Translations under genes and position numbers: made by a program
Origin: Planctomycetota bacterium
Lineage (GTDB): Bacteria > Planctomycetota > Planctomycetia > JALXBF01
Direction: 5' to 3'
Assembly: GCA_026991575.1 (NCBI GenBank)
Contig: JALXBF010000133.1
Location: 1-47,272, forward strand
DNA length: 47,272 nucleotides
Part shown: one piece after another, positions 35,112 through 43,419 of the stretch
Numbering within the stretch: the first letter of the stretch is position 1
Layout: each line of letters starts with the position of its first letter
Notes under the pieces: generated by a model
What the model was told of the DNA's origin: nothing
Databases searched by the model: none
What the model saw: the letters and a program-made list of their open reading frames with translations, nothing else

Positions 35112-35453
35112 ATGCAGCGAAGCAACGTGAACGAACCGCGCCCAATCCGCATGCCGGACCGCACGGTACGGAGGCAATTACGTGTGCACGATCCAGCCGG
35201 ACTGCATATTCGTCCGGCAGCTGCCGTGGCCCAGGCGGCGGCGGCGTATGCCTCGGACGTGCGGTTCTGCTACGGTGGGCGGGAAGTGGACGGCAAGAGC
35301 GTGCTGGACCTGCTCACGCTCGGAGCGGCACCAGGGACGACGGTCGAACTGGTCGTCATCGGTGCCGACGCGGAAGAGGCAGCCGATCATATTGCGCGCG
35401 TCTGGCACGAGGTGCTGGGTGCTTCACCCGGCTCAGCCAACGACGAGCTCTAA
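35112..35453 (+). CDS. ptsH: Phosphocarrier protein HPr
   Basis: This 113-residue protein holds the HPr domain: DPAGLHIRPAA with the phospho-His32, and the REVDGKSVLDLLTLGA segment with Ser63 at the place of the regulatory Ser46 of Gram-positive HPr. It passes phosphate from enzyme I to EIIA. The N-terminal extension of about 20 residues before the first strand is longer than usual. The ATG at 35112 has GGGGA only two bases away, and a GTG at 35175 has a good GGAGG but would lose the first strand, so the true start is uncertain. It is followed by a 170-base C-rich gap before ptsI. Confidence 0.85.
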   Translation: MQRSNVNEPRPIRMPDRTVRRQLRVHDPAGLHIRPAAAVAQAAAAYASDVRFCYGGREVDGKSVLDLLTLGAAPGTTVELVVIGADAEEAADHIARVWHEVLGASPGSANDEL

Positions 35454-35623
35454 GCCGGTAACGCTCGCTTGCATGCCAGTGTTTGGCCCGCGGAACCGGT
35501 AAGTTTGGAGCTGCTCGGCTGGCTCGCAACCGCCAGCGTCCCCTGCCCTGCTGGCCGGCACCGGCTCAACTCCCCCGTCCCTGCGCCCCGCTCCAGCCGA
35601 CGGTGAACAAACCAGGATCAACG

Positions 35624-37375
35624 ATGAACAAACAGATGCGGGTACTGCGGGGCATTCCGGTATCGCCCGGCGTCACCATCGGGCCTGCGATGATCCTGGA
35701 CGTCACGGGCCTGCGGATCCCCCCGCGCCGCGTATCCGAAGCGGAGGTCGACCGTGAGCTGGAACGGTTCCGGCAAGCGGTTGAGGCGGCGGTGCATGAG
35801 GTGAACCGCCAGAAAGAACTGGTCACGGCCAAGCTCGGCCCTGAAAGTGCCAGCATCTTCGCCGCCCACATCGTCATGCTCCGCGACCCGGGCTTTTCCA
35901 ACCGGGTCGAGCGCCTGATCCGAGACGAGCGCTACACGGCAGAGTATGCCGTCAGCCACACGATCCAGCGGTTCATCGAAGTGCTGCAGCAGCTCAAGAC
36001 GCCGCTTACATCCCGTGTCGGTGACCTGCGCGACATTGGCAATGAACTGCTTCGCCACCTCATCGGCTCACAGCGCCAGGAACTGAAGCACCTTGAACAG
36101 CCGGTCGTCATCCTCGCCGCCGACCTCTCACCAGCAGAAACCGCCCGGCTCGATACGTCCCGCGTGCTCGGCTTTGCCACCGAGCTTGGTGGCCGTACCA
36201 GCCACACGGCCATCGTGGCCGGCAGTCTTGAGATTCCTGCGGTGGTTGGCGTCGAGGGGCTGTTGGCCCATGTGCTTCCCGGTGATCAGGTGATCATCGA
36301 CGGCAACCAGGGTGTGGTGGTGATCAACCCGGACCAGCCCACGCTGGAACGCTACGAAAGAGCGCTGCGTCGGTTCAAGCTCTTTACCGAATCGCTCGCC
36401 ACCCTGCGCTCATTGCCCGCAGAGACCAAGGACGGCACTCGGATCGCCCTGTTGGGCAACATTGAGTTTCCACGGGAAGTGCACTACAGCCTGCGACAGG
36501 GTGCGGAGGGCATCGGCCTGTACCGCACCGAGTTTCTGTTCTTGGAACGGGATACCCCCCCGACCGAGGAAGACCACTACGAGGCGTATTGCGAGGTGAT
36601 CCGGGCGGTTGGTGGCCGGCCGGTTGTGATCCGCACCCTGGACCTCGGCGCGGACAAGCTCCCGGGCAGCACGGACGAGCAGCGTGAGCGGAACCCGTTC
36701 CTTGGGCTGCGCAGTATCCGCTTGTGCCTGCGCCGGTTGGAGCTGTTCAAGACCCAGCTCCGCGCAATCCTGCGGGCAAGTATGGAAGGGCCGGTGAGCT
36801 TGATGTTCCCGATGGTGAGCACGTTGCTGGAGCTGCGTCAGGCCAAGCTGGTGCTTGCCGAAGTCATGGAGGACTTGGCCGAGCAGGGTGTGCCCTACCG
36901 ACGCGACATCAAGGTTGGCATCATGGTCGAGGTGCCGTCCACAGCGATCATGGCGGACTATTATGCGCGCGAGGTGGACTTTTTCTCACTCGGGACCAAC
37001 GACCTGACCCAGTACGTGCTCGCGGTGGACCGAGGCAACGAAAAGGTGGCAAACCTGTACAGTCCGGTCGACCCGGCCGTCCTGCGGTTGATCCGCCGCA
37101 CGATCATCGTGTCGCGGCGGCGCGGGATCCCGATCAATATCTGCGGCGAGATGTGTGGTGATCCACTGTACACGATGTTGCTCATCGGACTCGGCGTGCG
37201 CAGCATGAGTGCCGCGCCGCACAGCCTTCCGGAACTGAAGCAGACCATCCGATCCGTGTCGGTGGAGGAATGCGAGAAGATCACACGGCGTGTGATGCTC
37301 ATGGAAAATGCGCGTGACGTGGAGGCGTACCTGCGGGGCATCGCCCGCGAGAAGTTACCGGAGCTCTTCGAGTGA
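35624..37375 (+). CDS. ptsI: PTS enzyme I (phosphoenolpyruvate-protein phosphotransferase)
   Basis: This 583-residue protein is full-length enzyme I, which takes phosphate from PEP and passes it to HPr. It shows the start VLRGIPVSPGVTIG, phospho-acceptor His194 in ELGGRTSHTAIVAG, EGIGLYRTEFLF, the PEP-binding LDLGADK and NPFLGLRSIRLCL segments, FFSLGTNDLTQY and the active-site Cys in ICGEMCGDP. There is no GAF domain, so it resembles the sugar-type EI by build rather than PtsP. The ATG at 35624 was chosen (AGGA seven bases upstream, family start); the open frame upstream is not conserved. Its stop overlaps the next gene (GTGA). Confidence 0.95.
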   Translation: MNKQMRVLRGIPVSPGVTIGPAMILDVTGLRIPPRRVSEAEVDRELERFRQAVEAAVHEVNRQKELVTAKLGPESASIFAAHIVMLRDPGFSNRVERLIRDERYTAEYAVSHTIQRFIEVLQQLKTPLTSRVGDLRDIGNELLRHLIGSQRQELKHLEQPVVILAADLSPAETARLDTSRVLGFATELGGRTSHTAIVAGSLEIPAVVGVEGLLAHVLPGDQVIIDGNQGVVVINPDQPTLERYERALRRFKLFTESLATLRSLPAETKDGTRIALLGNIEFPREVHYSLRQGAEGIGLYRTEFLFLERDTPPTEEDHYEAYCEVIRAVGGRPVVIRTLDLGADKLPGSTDEQRERNPFLGLRSIRLCLRRLELFKTQLRAILRASMEGPVSLMFPMVSTLLELRQAKLVLAEVMEDLAEQGVPYRRDIKVGIMVEVPSTAIMADYYAREVDFFSLGTNDLTQYVLAVDRGNEKVANLYSPVDPAVLRLIRRTIIVSRRRGIPINICGEMCGDPLYTMLLIGLGVRSMSAAPHSLPELKQTIRSVSVEECEKITRRVMLMENARDVEAYLRGIAREKLPELFE

Positions 37376-38055
37376 GCGCGCCGCAGGCCAGCCATTACCG
37401 GTACCGTATCCGTTTCGCCAAGAAGGGTCTGATGCGGTTTGTCGGCCACCAGGAACTGATGCGGGTCTTCGAACGAGCGCTGCGGCGGTGCGGCTTCCGG
37501 ATCAGGCCGCGGGAAGGCTTTCGCACCAAGGTCCGGCTCTCCTTCCCCCTGTCGCTAGCACTCGGCTTCGAAGCCGACGAGGAGGTCTTTCAGGTGGACC
37601 TGCAGGAGCCGGTCGCCGCCGAAACACTGGCCGCTTCGCTCCAGGCCGAGTTGCCCGAAGGGCTCCGTGTGGTCCGGGTACAACAAGTCGAACCGTACCA
37701 GCGCGCCCGCGTCATCGCCACCGAATACCGCTTGACGGTGCCGCCAGAGCGGCTTGAAGCAACCGCCGCACGAGTAGCCGCCTGGGAAGCCGGTGCGCCG
37801 GTGGAGGTGGTCCGTGAGCAGAAGGGTGTGGCCCGCACCGTCAATCTCCGCCCGGCACTACAGCAGGTGACGCTGACTGGCAACGAGCTGACATTCCGCA
37901 TCGCCACAGACCAACCTGCCACGGCTCGGCCGCTGGACGTGCTAAAGTGGCTTGATTTGGAGGGTCTGTTGCGTGAGGGGCTGATCGTGACGCGGACCCG
38001 GGTCATCCTGGAAGACGAAACGGACCGTACTGAGCAGCCCGGAAGCAACCTATGA
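37372..38055 (+). CDS. DUF2344/TIGR03936 protein, radical-SAM partner type
   Basis: This 227-residue protein matches the TIGR03936 family: YRYRIRFAKKGLMRFVGHQELMRVF near the start, the RCGFRIRPREGF segment and FPLSLALGFEADEE. In most bacteria it is encoded next to, or fused with, a TIGR03960 radical-SAM protein and before RNase E/G; here the radical-SAM gene is absent and enzyme I takes its place. The biochemical role is unknown but the constant link to RNase E/G suggests RNA or ribosome modification. The GTG start overlaps the ptsI stop, and its stop overlaps the RNase start (ATGA), so all three are translationally coupled. Confidence 0.82.
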   Translation: MSAPQASHYRYRIRFAKKGLMRFVGHQELMRVFERALRRCGFRIRPREGFRTKVRLSFPLSLALGFEADEEVFQVDLQEPVAAETLAASLQAELPEGLRVVRVQQVEPYQRARVIATEYRLTVPPERLEATAARVAAWEAGAPVEVVREQKGVARTVNLRPALQQVTLTGNELTFRIATDQPATARPLDVLKWLDLEGLLREGLIVTRTRVILEDETDRTEQPGSNL

Positions 38056-40199
38056 AAACGATCATGCTCATCAACGTGGTGCCGCCTGAGGAATGTCGGG
38101 TGGCCATTCTGGAAGGCGGTGTGCTGGAGGAGCTTTACGTCGAGCGTACCACGAAAGAGAGCTACGTTGGCAATATCTACAAGGGCCGCATCGTCAACAT
38201 CGAACCCGGCATCCAGGCAGCCTTCGTTGACTTCGGCGTGGGCCGTAACGGCTTCCTGCATATCTCCGACGTCGATCCCCAGTACTTCCCGAAGCAGCGT
38301 ACCGGCAGCTCCAACAACGGCCGCCGCGGTCGGCTCAAACCCCCCATCCAGACGGTCTTCCGCAAGGGCCAGGAAGTCGTGGTCCAGGTGACCAAAGAGA
38401 GCGTTGGGCACAAGGGGCCGACCTTAAGCACCTACATCAGCATCCCCGGCCGCTACCTCGTGCTCATGCCCTGCCTGCATCGGCTGGGCGTCTCCAAGAA
38501 GATCACCGACGATGCGCTTCGCCGCCGCCTCCGCGACCTGCTCCGGCAGCTCAACCCCCCCAAGAACCTCGGCTTCATTGTGCGCACCGCCGGCGCGGAC
38601 CGCAGCAAGAAAGAACTCGAGCGTGACCTGAACTATCTGAAGCGGGTCTGGACCGTCGTCCAGCGGAGAATCAAGAAACAACGTGCCCCGGCCCTCATCT
38701 ACCAGGAAAGCGATATGGTGATCCGGACCATTCGCGACATGTTCACCGCGGATATCGACCTGGTACTCATCGACGATCCGGACGCGTACGAGCGGGCCAA
38801 GGAGTTCATCTCGGGAGTGATGCCGCGCTACAGCAATCGCTTCCGCCTCTACTCCGACCCCGAGCCATTGTTCCACAAGTTTGGCATCGAAGCCGAAATC
38901 GAGAAGATCCATCAGCGTCAGGTTCCGCTACCTGGCGGCGGCTCGATCGTCATTGAGCCGACCGAGGCGCTGGTCGCGATCGACGTCAACAGCGGCAACG
39001 TGCGGGTCCAGGACGACGCCGAACAGACCGCGCTGCGCGTGAACCTGGTGGCTGCCCGCGAGATCGCCCGGCAGCTGCGCCTGCGTGACCTGGGCGGCAT
39101 GATCGTCAACGACTTCATCGACATGCGCGAGGAGAAACACCGCCGGCAGGTGGAGCGGGCTCTGCGCGAGGCGGTCCGCCGGGACCGCGCGAAGATCAAG
39201 GTGCTCCGCATGTCGGCGTTCGGCACGATCGAGATGACACGCCAGCGGATCCGGCCATCATTGCAACGCAGCCTCTTCGATCCCTGCCCACTCTGCCATG
39301 GACTCGGCCATATCAAGAACGAAGAAACGCTTGCCATTCAGGCCTACCGCGAACTGCTTATCCGCAGCCGCCGGCCCGAAGTGCGGCGAATCCGCGTCGT
39401 TGCCGCCGCTAAGACCGCCAACTACCTCTCCAACCACTTCCGCCGCCAGCTCCAGCAATTGCACGAAGAAACCGGGGTCACCATCGAAGTCGTTGCCCAG
39501 ACCGACGTTCCCATGGATCACCTGGAGGTGCAGTGCTTCGACCGCCAGGACGCCGAGATCCCGCCAGACTACTGGACTCCGCGTACCGTCAGCCCCGAGA
39601 CGATCGAACACTACGTCAAGAAGCTCCTTGCCGAAACCGACGGTAAGCCCCGCAGTCGCTCTCAGCAGAAGCGCACCCAGAGCACAAGGGCCGAAGCAAC
39701 CACCGGCTCAGCCGCAACAGCAGTTGCCGCCGGCGATCATGCGGAATCCAGCAGTGCCCAGCCGGAAAAGGCCAAGACGAGCACCAGAACTCGTTCACGC
39801 CGCTCCACCGCGAGCAGCTCCTCGCGCAGCCGCTCCGGAACCCGGCGCGATCAGAAGGCCGCAGCCGCCGGCGACGAGGCCTCCAGCCAGGCCGCTGACA
39901 CGTCGACCGCCGAAGCATCCCAGCCCGCGGAGCAACAGGCAGAACCGGCCGAGCCAGAAACATCGCAACGTTCCACCGTTTCCCCTACGGAATCCCAGCC
40001 GCCCGCCAACACCGAACCGACCCCACAGTCTGCCGGCTCGCCCGAACCCGTCGAGCGACTCGTGGAACGGCTCGGGCCCCTGCGTGATGAAGACATCGAC
40101 CGAGTGCGAGAGTCGCTGTTTGAAGGAATCGAGGAGATCTTCTCGGACGAAGCTGTACGATTGGACGAGCAGGACGACAGCGGGGAGCAGCCTTCCTAG
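38052..40199 (+). CDS. rng: Ribonuclease E/G family endoribonuclease with disordered tail
   Basis: This 715-residue protein has the RNase E/G catalytic core: an S1 domain at about 37-130 (YVGNIYKGRIVNIEPGIQAA), the DNase-I-like part with metal ligands Asp311 (AIDVNSG) and Asp354 (MIVNDFIDM), the SAFGTIEMTRQR segment and the zinc-link CPLCHGLGH with Cys412 and Cys415. From about residue 535 there is a 180-residue tail, first Ser/Thr/Arg-rich (SRSQQKR, RSRRSTASSSS), then Pro/Glu/Gln-rich, ending in an amphipathic helix (EDIDRVRESLFEGIEEI). The tail might bind RNA and scaffold degradosome partners as in E. coli RNase E, but no known partner motif is visible. The start overlaps the DUF2344 gene by four bases. 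Confidence 0.93.
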   Translation: MKTIMLINVVPPEECRVAILEGGVLEELYVERTTKESYVGNIYKGRIVNIEPGIQAAFVDFGVGRNGFLHISDVDPQYFPKQRTGSSNNGRRGRLKPPIQTVFRKGQEVVVQVTKESVGHKGPTLSTYISIPGRYLVLMPCLHRLGVSKKITDDALRRRLRDLLRQLNPPKNLGFIVRTAGADRSKKELERDLNYLKRVWTVVQRRIKKQRAPALIYQESDMVIRTIRDMFTADIDLVLIDDPDAYERAKEFISGVMPRYSNRFRLYSDPEPLFHKFGIEAEIEKIHQRQVPLPGGGSIVIEPTEALVAIDVNSGNVRVQDDAEQTALRVNLVAAREIARQLRLRDLGGMIVNDFIDMREEKHRRQVERALREAVRRDRAKIKVLRMSAFGTIEMTRQRIRPSLQRSLFDPCPLCHGLGHIKNEETLAIQAYRELLIRSRRPEVRRIRVVAAAKTANYLSNHFRRQLQQLHEETGVTIEVVAQTDVPMDHLEVQCFDRQDAEIPPDYWTPRTVSPETIEHYVKKLLAETDGKPRSRSQQKRTQSTRAEATTGSAATAVAAGDHAESSSAQPEKAKTSTRTRSRRSTASSSSRSRSGTRRDQKAAAAGDEASSQAADTSTAEASQPAEQQAEPAEPETSQRSTVSPTESQPPANTEPTPQSAGSPEPVERLVERLGPLRDEDIDRVRESLFEGIEEIFSDEAVRLDEQDDSGEQPS

Positions 40200-40226
40200 A
40201 ATTGGGTGATCCCCACCCACAGAGCC

Positions 40227-41453
40227 ATGTCACAGCCCCCTGGAGCCACAAATTGCCGTTCGATCGACCTCCGCAGTGGTCCGGTGGACTGGGAGATCCG
40301 CGTTGCCACTGAGCGGCTCGTGGCAGAGTGTCGACCGCGACCCTCCCCGCCGATCGCCGACCTGGCTGCTGCCGTCACGCGGGCAATCGAGCAGCCCCTG
40401 GACTTTCCGCCGCTGGCTCAGGCGATCTACGAAGGCGACCGGGTCGTGATCGCCGTGGATGGTTCCCCATGGGCGTACCGAGCTGTCTTGCTGCCGCTGA
40501 TCGAGCTTGCCCGCAGACGCGGCGCCCGAGCCGATGCGATCACCGTGGTCGCTCCATGGCGGGCACGCGAAGTGGCACACCGGTTGGGCTCCTTCCCCGC
40601 CCGGGTACTGTTCCATAACCCGGATGACCAGCAACAGCTCAGCTACCTGGCGAGCACCGAAGAGGGAGAACGCATCTACTTGAACCGCACGGTCGTGGAC
40701 GCTGATGTGCTGATTCTCGTCGGGACCGTGCGGTACGATCCCGTGCTCGGCTACCGGGGCACGGCCAGCGCGGTGTTTCCGGCGCTGTCCACTCGCGACT
40801 CGTTCCGCCGGTTTGTCTCTTCCTTTACCGGTCGGCGCGTTGGCCACCATCCGAAGTGGGCACGCAACTACGTCGACCAGGTCGGTTGGTTGCTGGGAGC
40901 CCAGTTCAGCGTTCAGCTTGTCCAAGGCCCCGGTGGCTCCATCGTTGCCGTGTTGGCAGGGAATGCGGCCAAAGTGCAGGAAGCGGCACAGCAAAAGCTC
41001 GACGAACTGCTCTCGTTCCGCGTACCGCGCCAGGCCGATCTCGTGCTCGCAACGCTCGGTCGCGGCGGCCGCCAGAGTGCTGCCGAGCTAGCCCGTGCCG
41101 CATTCACGGCCCAGCGCGTGGTTCGCAAAGGTGGCCGCATCGCGTTGTTGTCGGCAGTTGAACAGATCGACGGGCCAACCATGGAACGGGTCCGTAAGGC
41201 GGACGAAATCGACGAAGTACTCGGTTTCTTGCGAAACGAAACGCCTCCGGACGCCGTCACCGGCTTCATGCACGCGACCGCTTGCCAACGGGCCCGGGTG
41301 TTTCTGCACAGCGGGCTGGCAGACGAGCTAGTCGAGGAGTTGTTCATGTTCCCGCTACACACGCAGCAACAGCTTCAGCGGCTCGTGGACCAGGCCGCCA
41401 GCGTGATCGTACTGCACGAAGCCAACTGCTTGCAGGTAACGGTCCAGGACTGA
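40227..41453 (+). CDS. LarA-like (DUF2088) protein, probably without lactate racemase activity
   Basis: This 408-residue protein resembles the LarA/DUF2088 family: DRVVIAVDGSPWAYRAVL in the N-terminal Rossmann-like domain, the DADVLILVGTVRYDP strand, GYRGTASAVFPAL, and the later GGRIALLSAVEQ strand. Lactate racemase binds its nickel pincer cofactor through Lys184 in a GFSGGxK-type loop and has His108 and His174; here the loop reads GYRGTASAVFP, with no Lys, and the His before it is replaced by Tyr-Asp. It may be a non-racemase relative. The ATG at 40227 is weakly supported, and GTG 40206 is possible. It lies 27 bases after the RNase gene and 18 bases before ygfZ. Confidence 0.72.
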   Translation: MSQPPGATNCRSIDLRSGPVDWEIRVATERLVAECRPRPSPPIADLAAAVTRAIEQPLDFPPLAQAIYEGDRVVIAVDGSPWAYRAVLLPLIELARRRGARADAITVVAPWRAREVAHRLGSFPARVLFHNPDDQQQLSYLASTEEGERIYLNRTVVDADVLILVGTVRYDPVLGYRGTASAVFPALSTRDSFRRFVSSFTGRRVGHHPKWARNYVDQVGWLLGAQFSVQLVQGPGGSIVAVLAGNAAKVQEAAQQKLDELLSFRVPRQADLVLATLGRGGRQSAAELARAAFTAQRVVRKGGRIALLSAVEQIDGPTMERVRKADEIDEVLGFLRNETPPDAVTGFMHATACQRARVFLHSGLADELVEELFMFPLHTQQQLQRLVDQAASVIVLHEANCLQVTVQD

Positions 41454-41471
41454 TGAGGTGGAGGCTTCGCG

Positions 41472-42368
41472 GTGGCCGGTTGTGAGTTTCCCGAGCGCGC
41501 GTGGGCCGATGTCACAGCCCGACGGCAGCTCGTCCACCTGCGTGGTCCTGATGCCCAGCGCTTCCTGCACAACTTCTGCACAAACGACATCAAAGCACTT
41601 GCTCCGGGCCGGGGCTGTGAAGCATTTCTGACCACGGACCAGGGGCGAACGTTGGCCTTCGCATTCGTTATGTGCACGGCCGATGGCATCCTTCTCGATG
41701 TAGGCCGCACGCCGGCTAGTGATGTCATCGAACATTTGCACCGCTACTGGATCACTGAGAAGATTGAACTGATCGATGCCACCCGTCGGTTCCGGCACTT
41801 TGTGTGGCTGGGCTGCGAGCTGCCCGAGCGTGTGACTGGCCACGCTGTGGCCTACGTGGAGGGCGGCTTCCCAGGAACCGACCCCTGCGGCCAGCTGCTC
41901 GTGCCGGTCGACGCCGGTGCGGAGGTGATGCGTGCGCTCACCGAGCACTTCGGCCCCCCGCTTGACCTCGACCGGCTCGAACGGCTTCGGATCGCTTCGT
42001 TCTGGCCCGAATCAGGGATCGAAGTCAACACGGACCACTTCCCGCAGGAGTTCCGCCGGGATGACCGCGCAATCAGCTTCACAAAAGGCTGCTATCTGGG
42101 ACAGGAGACCGTGGCGCGAATCCACACCTACGGCCACGTTAACCGTTACCTCGTGCTGCTGTCGCTCAGCGATCCACCCGCGTCGGGTGCCGGTCCCATC
42201 GAGCTGACCTCTGACCAGCAGGCCGTGGGCCACATCACATCCATCGCGAGCGATGAGGACGGGCCACAACTCGCATTGGGGTTTGTGCGCCGCGGGTTTG
42301 AGCAAGTGGGCACGCTTCTGCGGTGGCGCAGCGGCCCGGCCCAGGGTGAGGCTGAGGTCATCCGATGA
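41472..42368 (+). CDS. ygfZ: Folate-binding YgfZ/GcvT-like protein
   Basis: This 298-residue protein has the YgfZ signature KGCYLGQE (205-212) with Cys207, then TVARIHTYGHVNR, within a GcvT-like three-domain fold that begins with LVHLRGPDAQRFLHNFCTNDI. YgfZ uses tetrahydrofolate to help in making or repairing iron-sulfur clusters, for example in MiaB and other Fe-S enzymes; this could support the many clusters of AorA/AorB, though the genes are far apart. The start is a GTG at 41472 with GGTGGAGG about eight bases upstream. It is 18 bases after the LarA-like gene. No GcvT-specific aminomethyl residues were checked. Confidence 0.88.
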   Translation: MAGCEFPERAWADVTARRQLVHLRGPDAQRFLHNFCTNDIKALAPGRGCEAFLTTDQGRTLAFAFVMCTADGILLDVGRTPASDVIEHLHRYWITEKIELIDATRRFRHFVWLGCELPERVTGHAVAYVEGGFPGTDPCGQLLVPVDAGAEVMRALTEHFGPPLDLDRLERLRIASFWPESGIEVNTDHFPQEFRRDDRAISFTKGCYLGQETVARIHTYGHVNRYLVLLSLSDPPASGAGPIELTSDQQAVGHITSIASDEDGPQLALGFVRRGFEQVGTLLRWRSGPAQGEAEVIR

Positions 42369-42601
42369 GCCCGTCGCCCGGGCTGGTCACTACGGCTCGT
42401 CGCGCCGCCCATTCGATTGCCCGCGACCTCAACCAGGAAACACCCGCCAAAGCACGCAACACCGCTTGCGCTTCGCCTGGTTAGTCCTCCCGCGGTATTG
42501 TGGGGCGCCACACGGCGGCACGTGCCGGATGGGGTACCATAGGGGGGGTGGCGTGACACCGGCAACCACGATGAAGCAGGACCAAACGGAGGATGACGTT
42601 G

Positions 42602-43369
42602 ATGCACCGCCGCGACTTCCTGTGGCTCAGCAGCCTCGTCGCAGCCGGGCTGCCATTCGGGCTGCATGCCGACGATGCTCGTCCCGCTCAGTTCATCGAG
42701 TGGTGGCGGTTCCGGATGCTTCCGGGCCGGAGTCGAAGTCGGCTCACACGCTTCGTGGCCGACGCGCTCGTTCCGGCACTGAACCGCCAGGGGATCCAGC
42801 CAGTGGGCGTCTTCCGCGCGCGCTACGGTGAGGACAGTCTGACGCTACGCTTGCTGCTGCCGCACCCGAACCTGGCCTCCGTGGCAACGGTCACCGACCG
42901 ACTGGTTGAGGACGCCGAGTTCCGTGACGCAGGCAAGGACGTGCTAGCAGCCCCCATGTCGCAACTGGCCTACGTGCGATTGGAGCGGGAGTTGATGGTG
43001 GCGTTCCGAGACTTTCCCCAAGTAGTGGTGCCGAAGAAACGGGGAGTGTTTGAGCTGCGCAAGTACGAGAGCCATTCGCTCGTGGCAGGCAAGAAGAAGA
43101 TCGAGATGTTCAATGAAGGCAAGGAGATCCCGATCTTTCTGAAGACCGGCTTCGAGCCCGTGTTCTTTGCCGAAACGGTCGTTGGGCCGCAGTTGCCGAA
43201 CCTGCAGTACATGGTGGCTTTCGAGGACCTGGCGGCGCGCGATGCGGCCTGGCAGCGGTTCATCCGTCATCCGGACTGGATCAAACTCAGCGCCGACCCT
43301 CAGTATAAGGACACGGTCTCAAACATCCACGACACGATCCTCTTGCCGCTGCCCTGCTCACAGATCTGA
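42602..43369 (+). CDS. Exported NIPSNAP-family protein
   Basis: This 255-residue protein begins with HRRDFLWLSSLVAAGLPFG, a Tat-like or Sec signal peptide with an Arg pair, with cleavage near LHA/DD. The mature part holds two copies of the NIPSNAP ferredoxin-like fold: FIEWWRFRMLPG and GVFELRKYESHS with the conserved ELRKY. The NIPSNAP function in bacteria is unknown; exported forms are common in Planctomycetes. Start 42602 was chosen because GGAGG lies nine bases upstream; the ATG at 42593 sits right on that box. The 233-base gap before it shows no other gene. Confidence 0.82.
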   Translation: MHRRDFLWLSSLVAAGLPFGLHADDARPAQFIEWWRFRMLPGRSRSRLTRFVADALVPALNRQGIQPVGVFRARYGEDSLTLRLLLPHPNLASVATVTDRLVEDAEFRDAGKDVLAAPMSQLAYVRLERELMVAFRDFPQVVVPKKRGVFELRKYESHSLVAGKKKIEMFNEGKEIPIFLKTGFEPVFFAETVVGPQLPNLQYMVAFEDLAARDAAWQRFIRHPDWIKLSADPQYKDTVSNIHDTILLPLPCSQI

Positions 43370-43389
43370 CGTCGTCGCGCACGACCTAC

Positions 43390-43419
43390 GCGCGGGTCTC
43401 GCCACCGCGGGACCCGCGC
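43390..43419 (+). terminator. Strong stem-loop after the NIPSNAP gene
   Basis: GCGCGGGTC and GACCCGCGC form a perfect 9 bp stem closing a 12-base loop, 20 bases after the stop at 43369. No T run follows, but G/C-rich stems without T tracts often end transcripts in such genomes. Confidence 0.45.
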
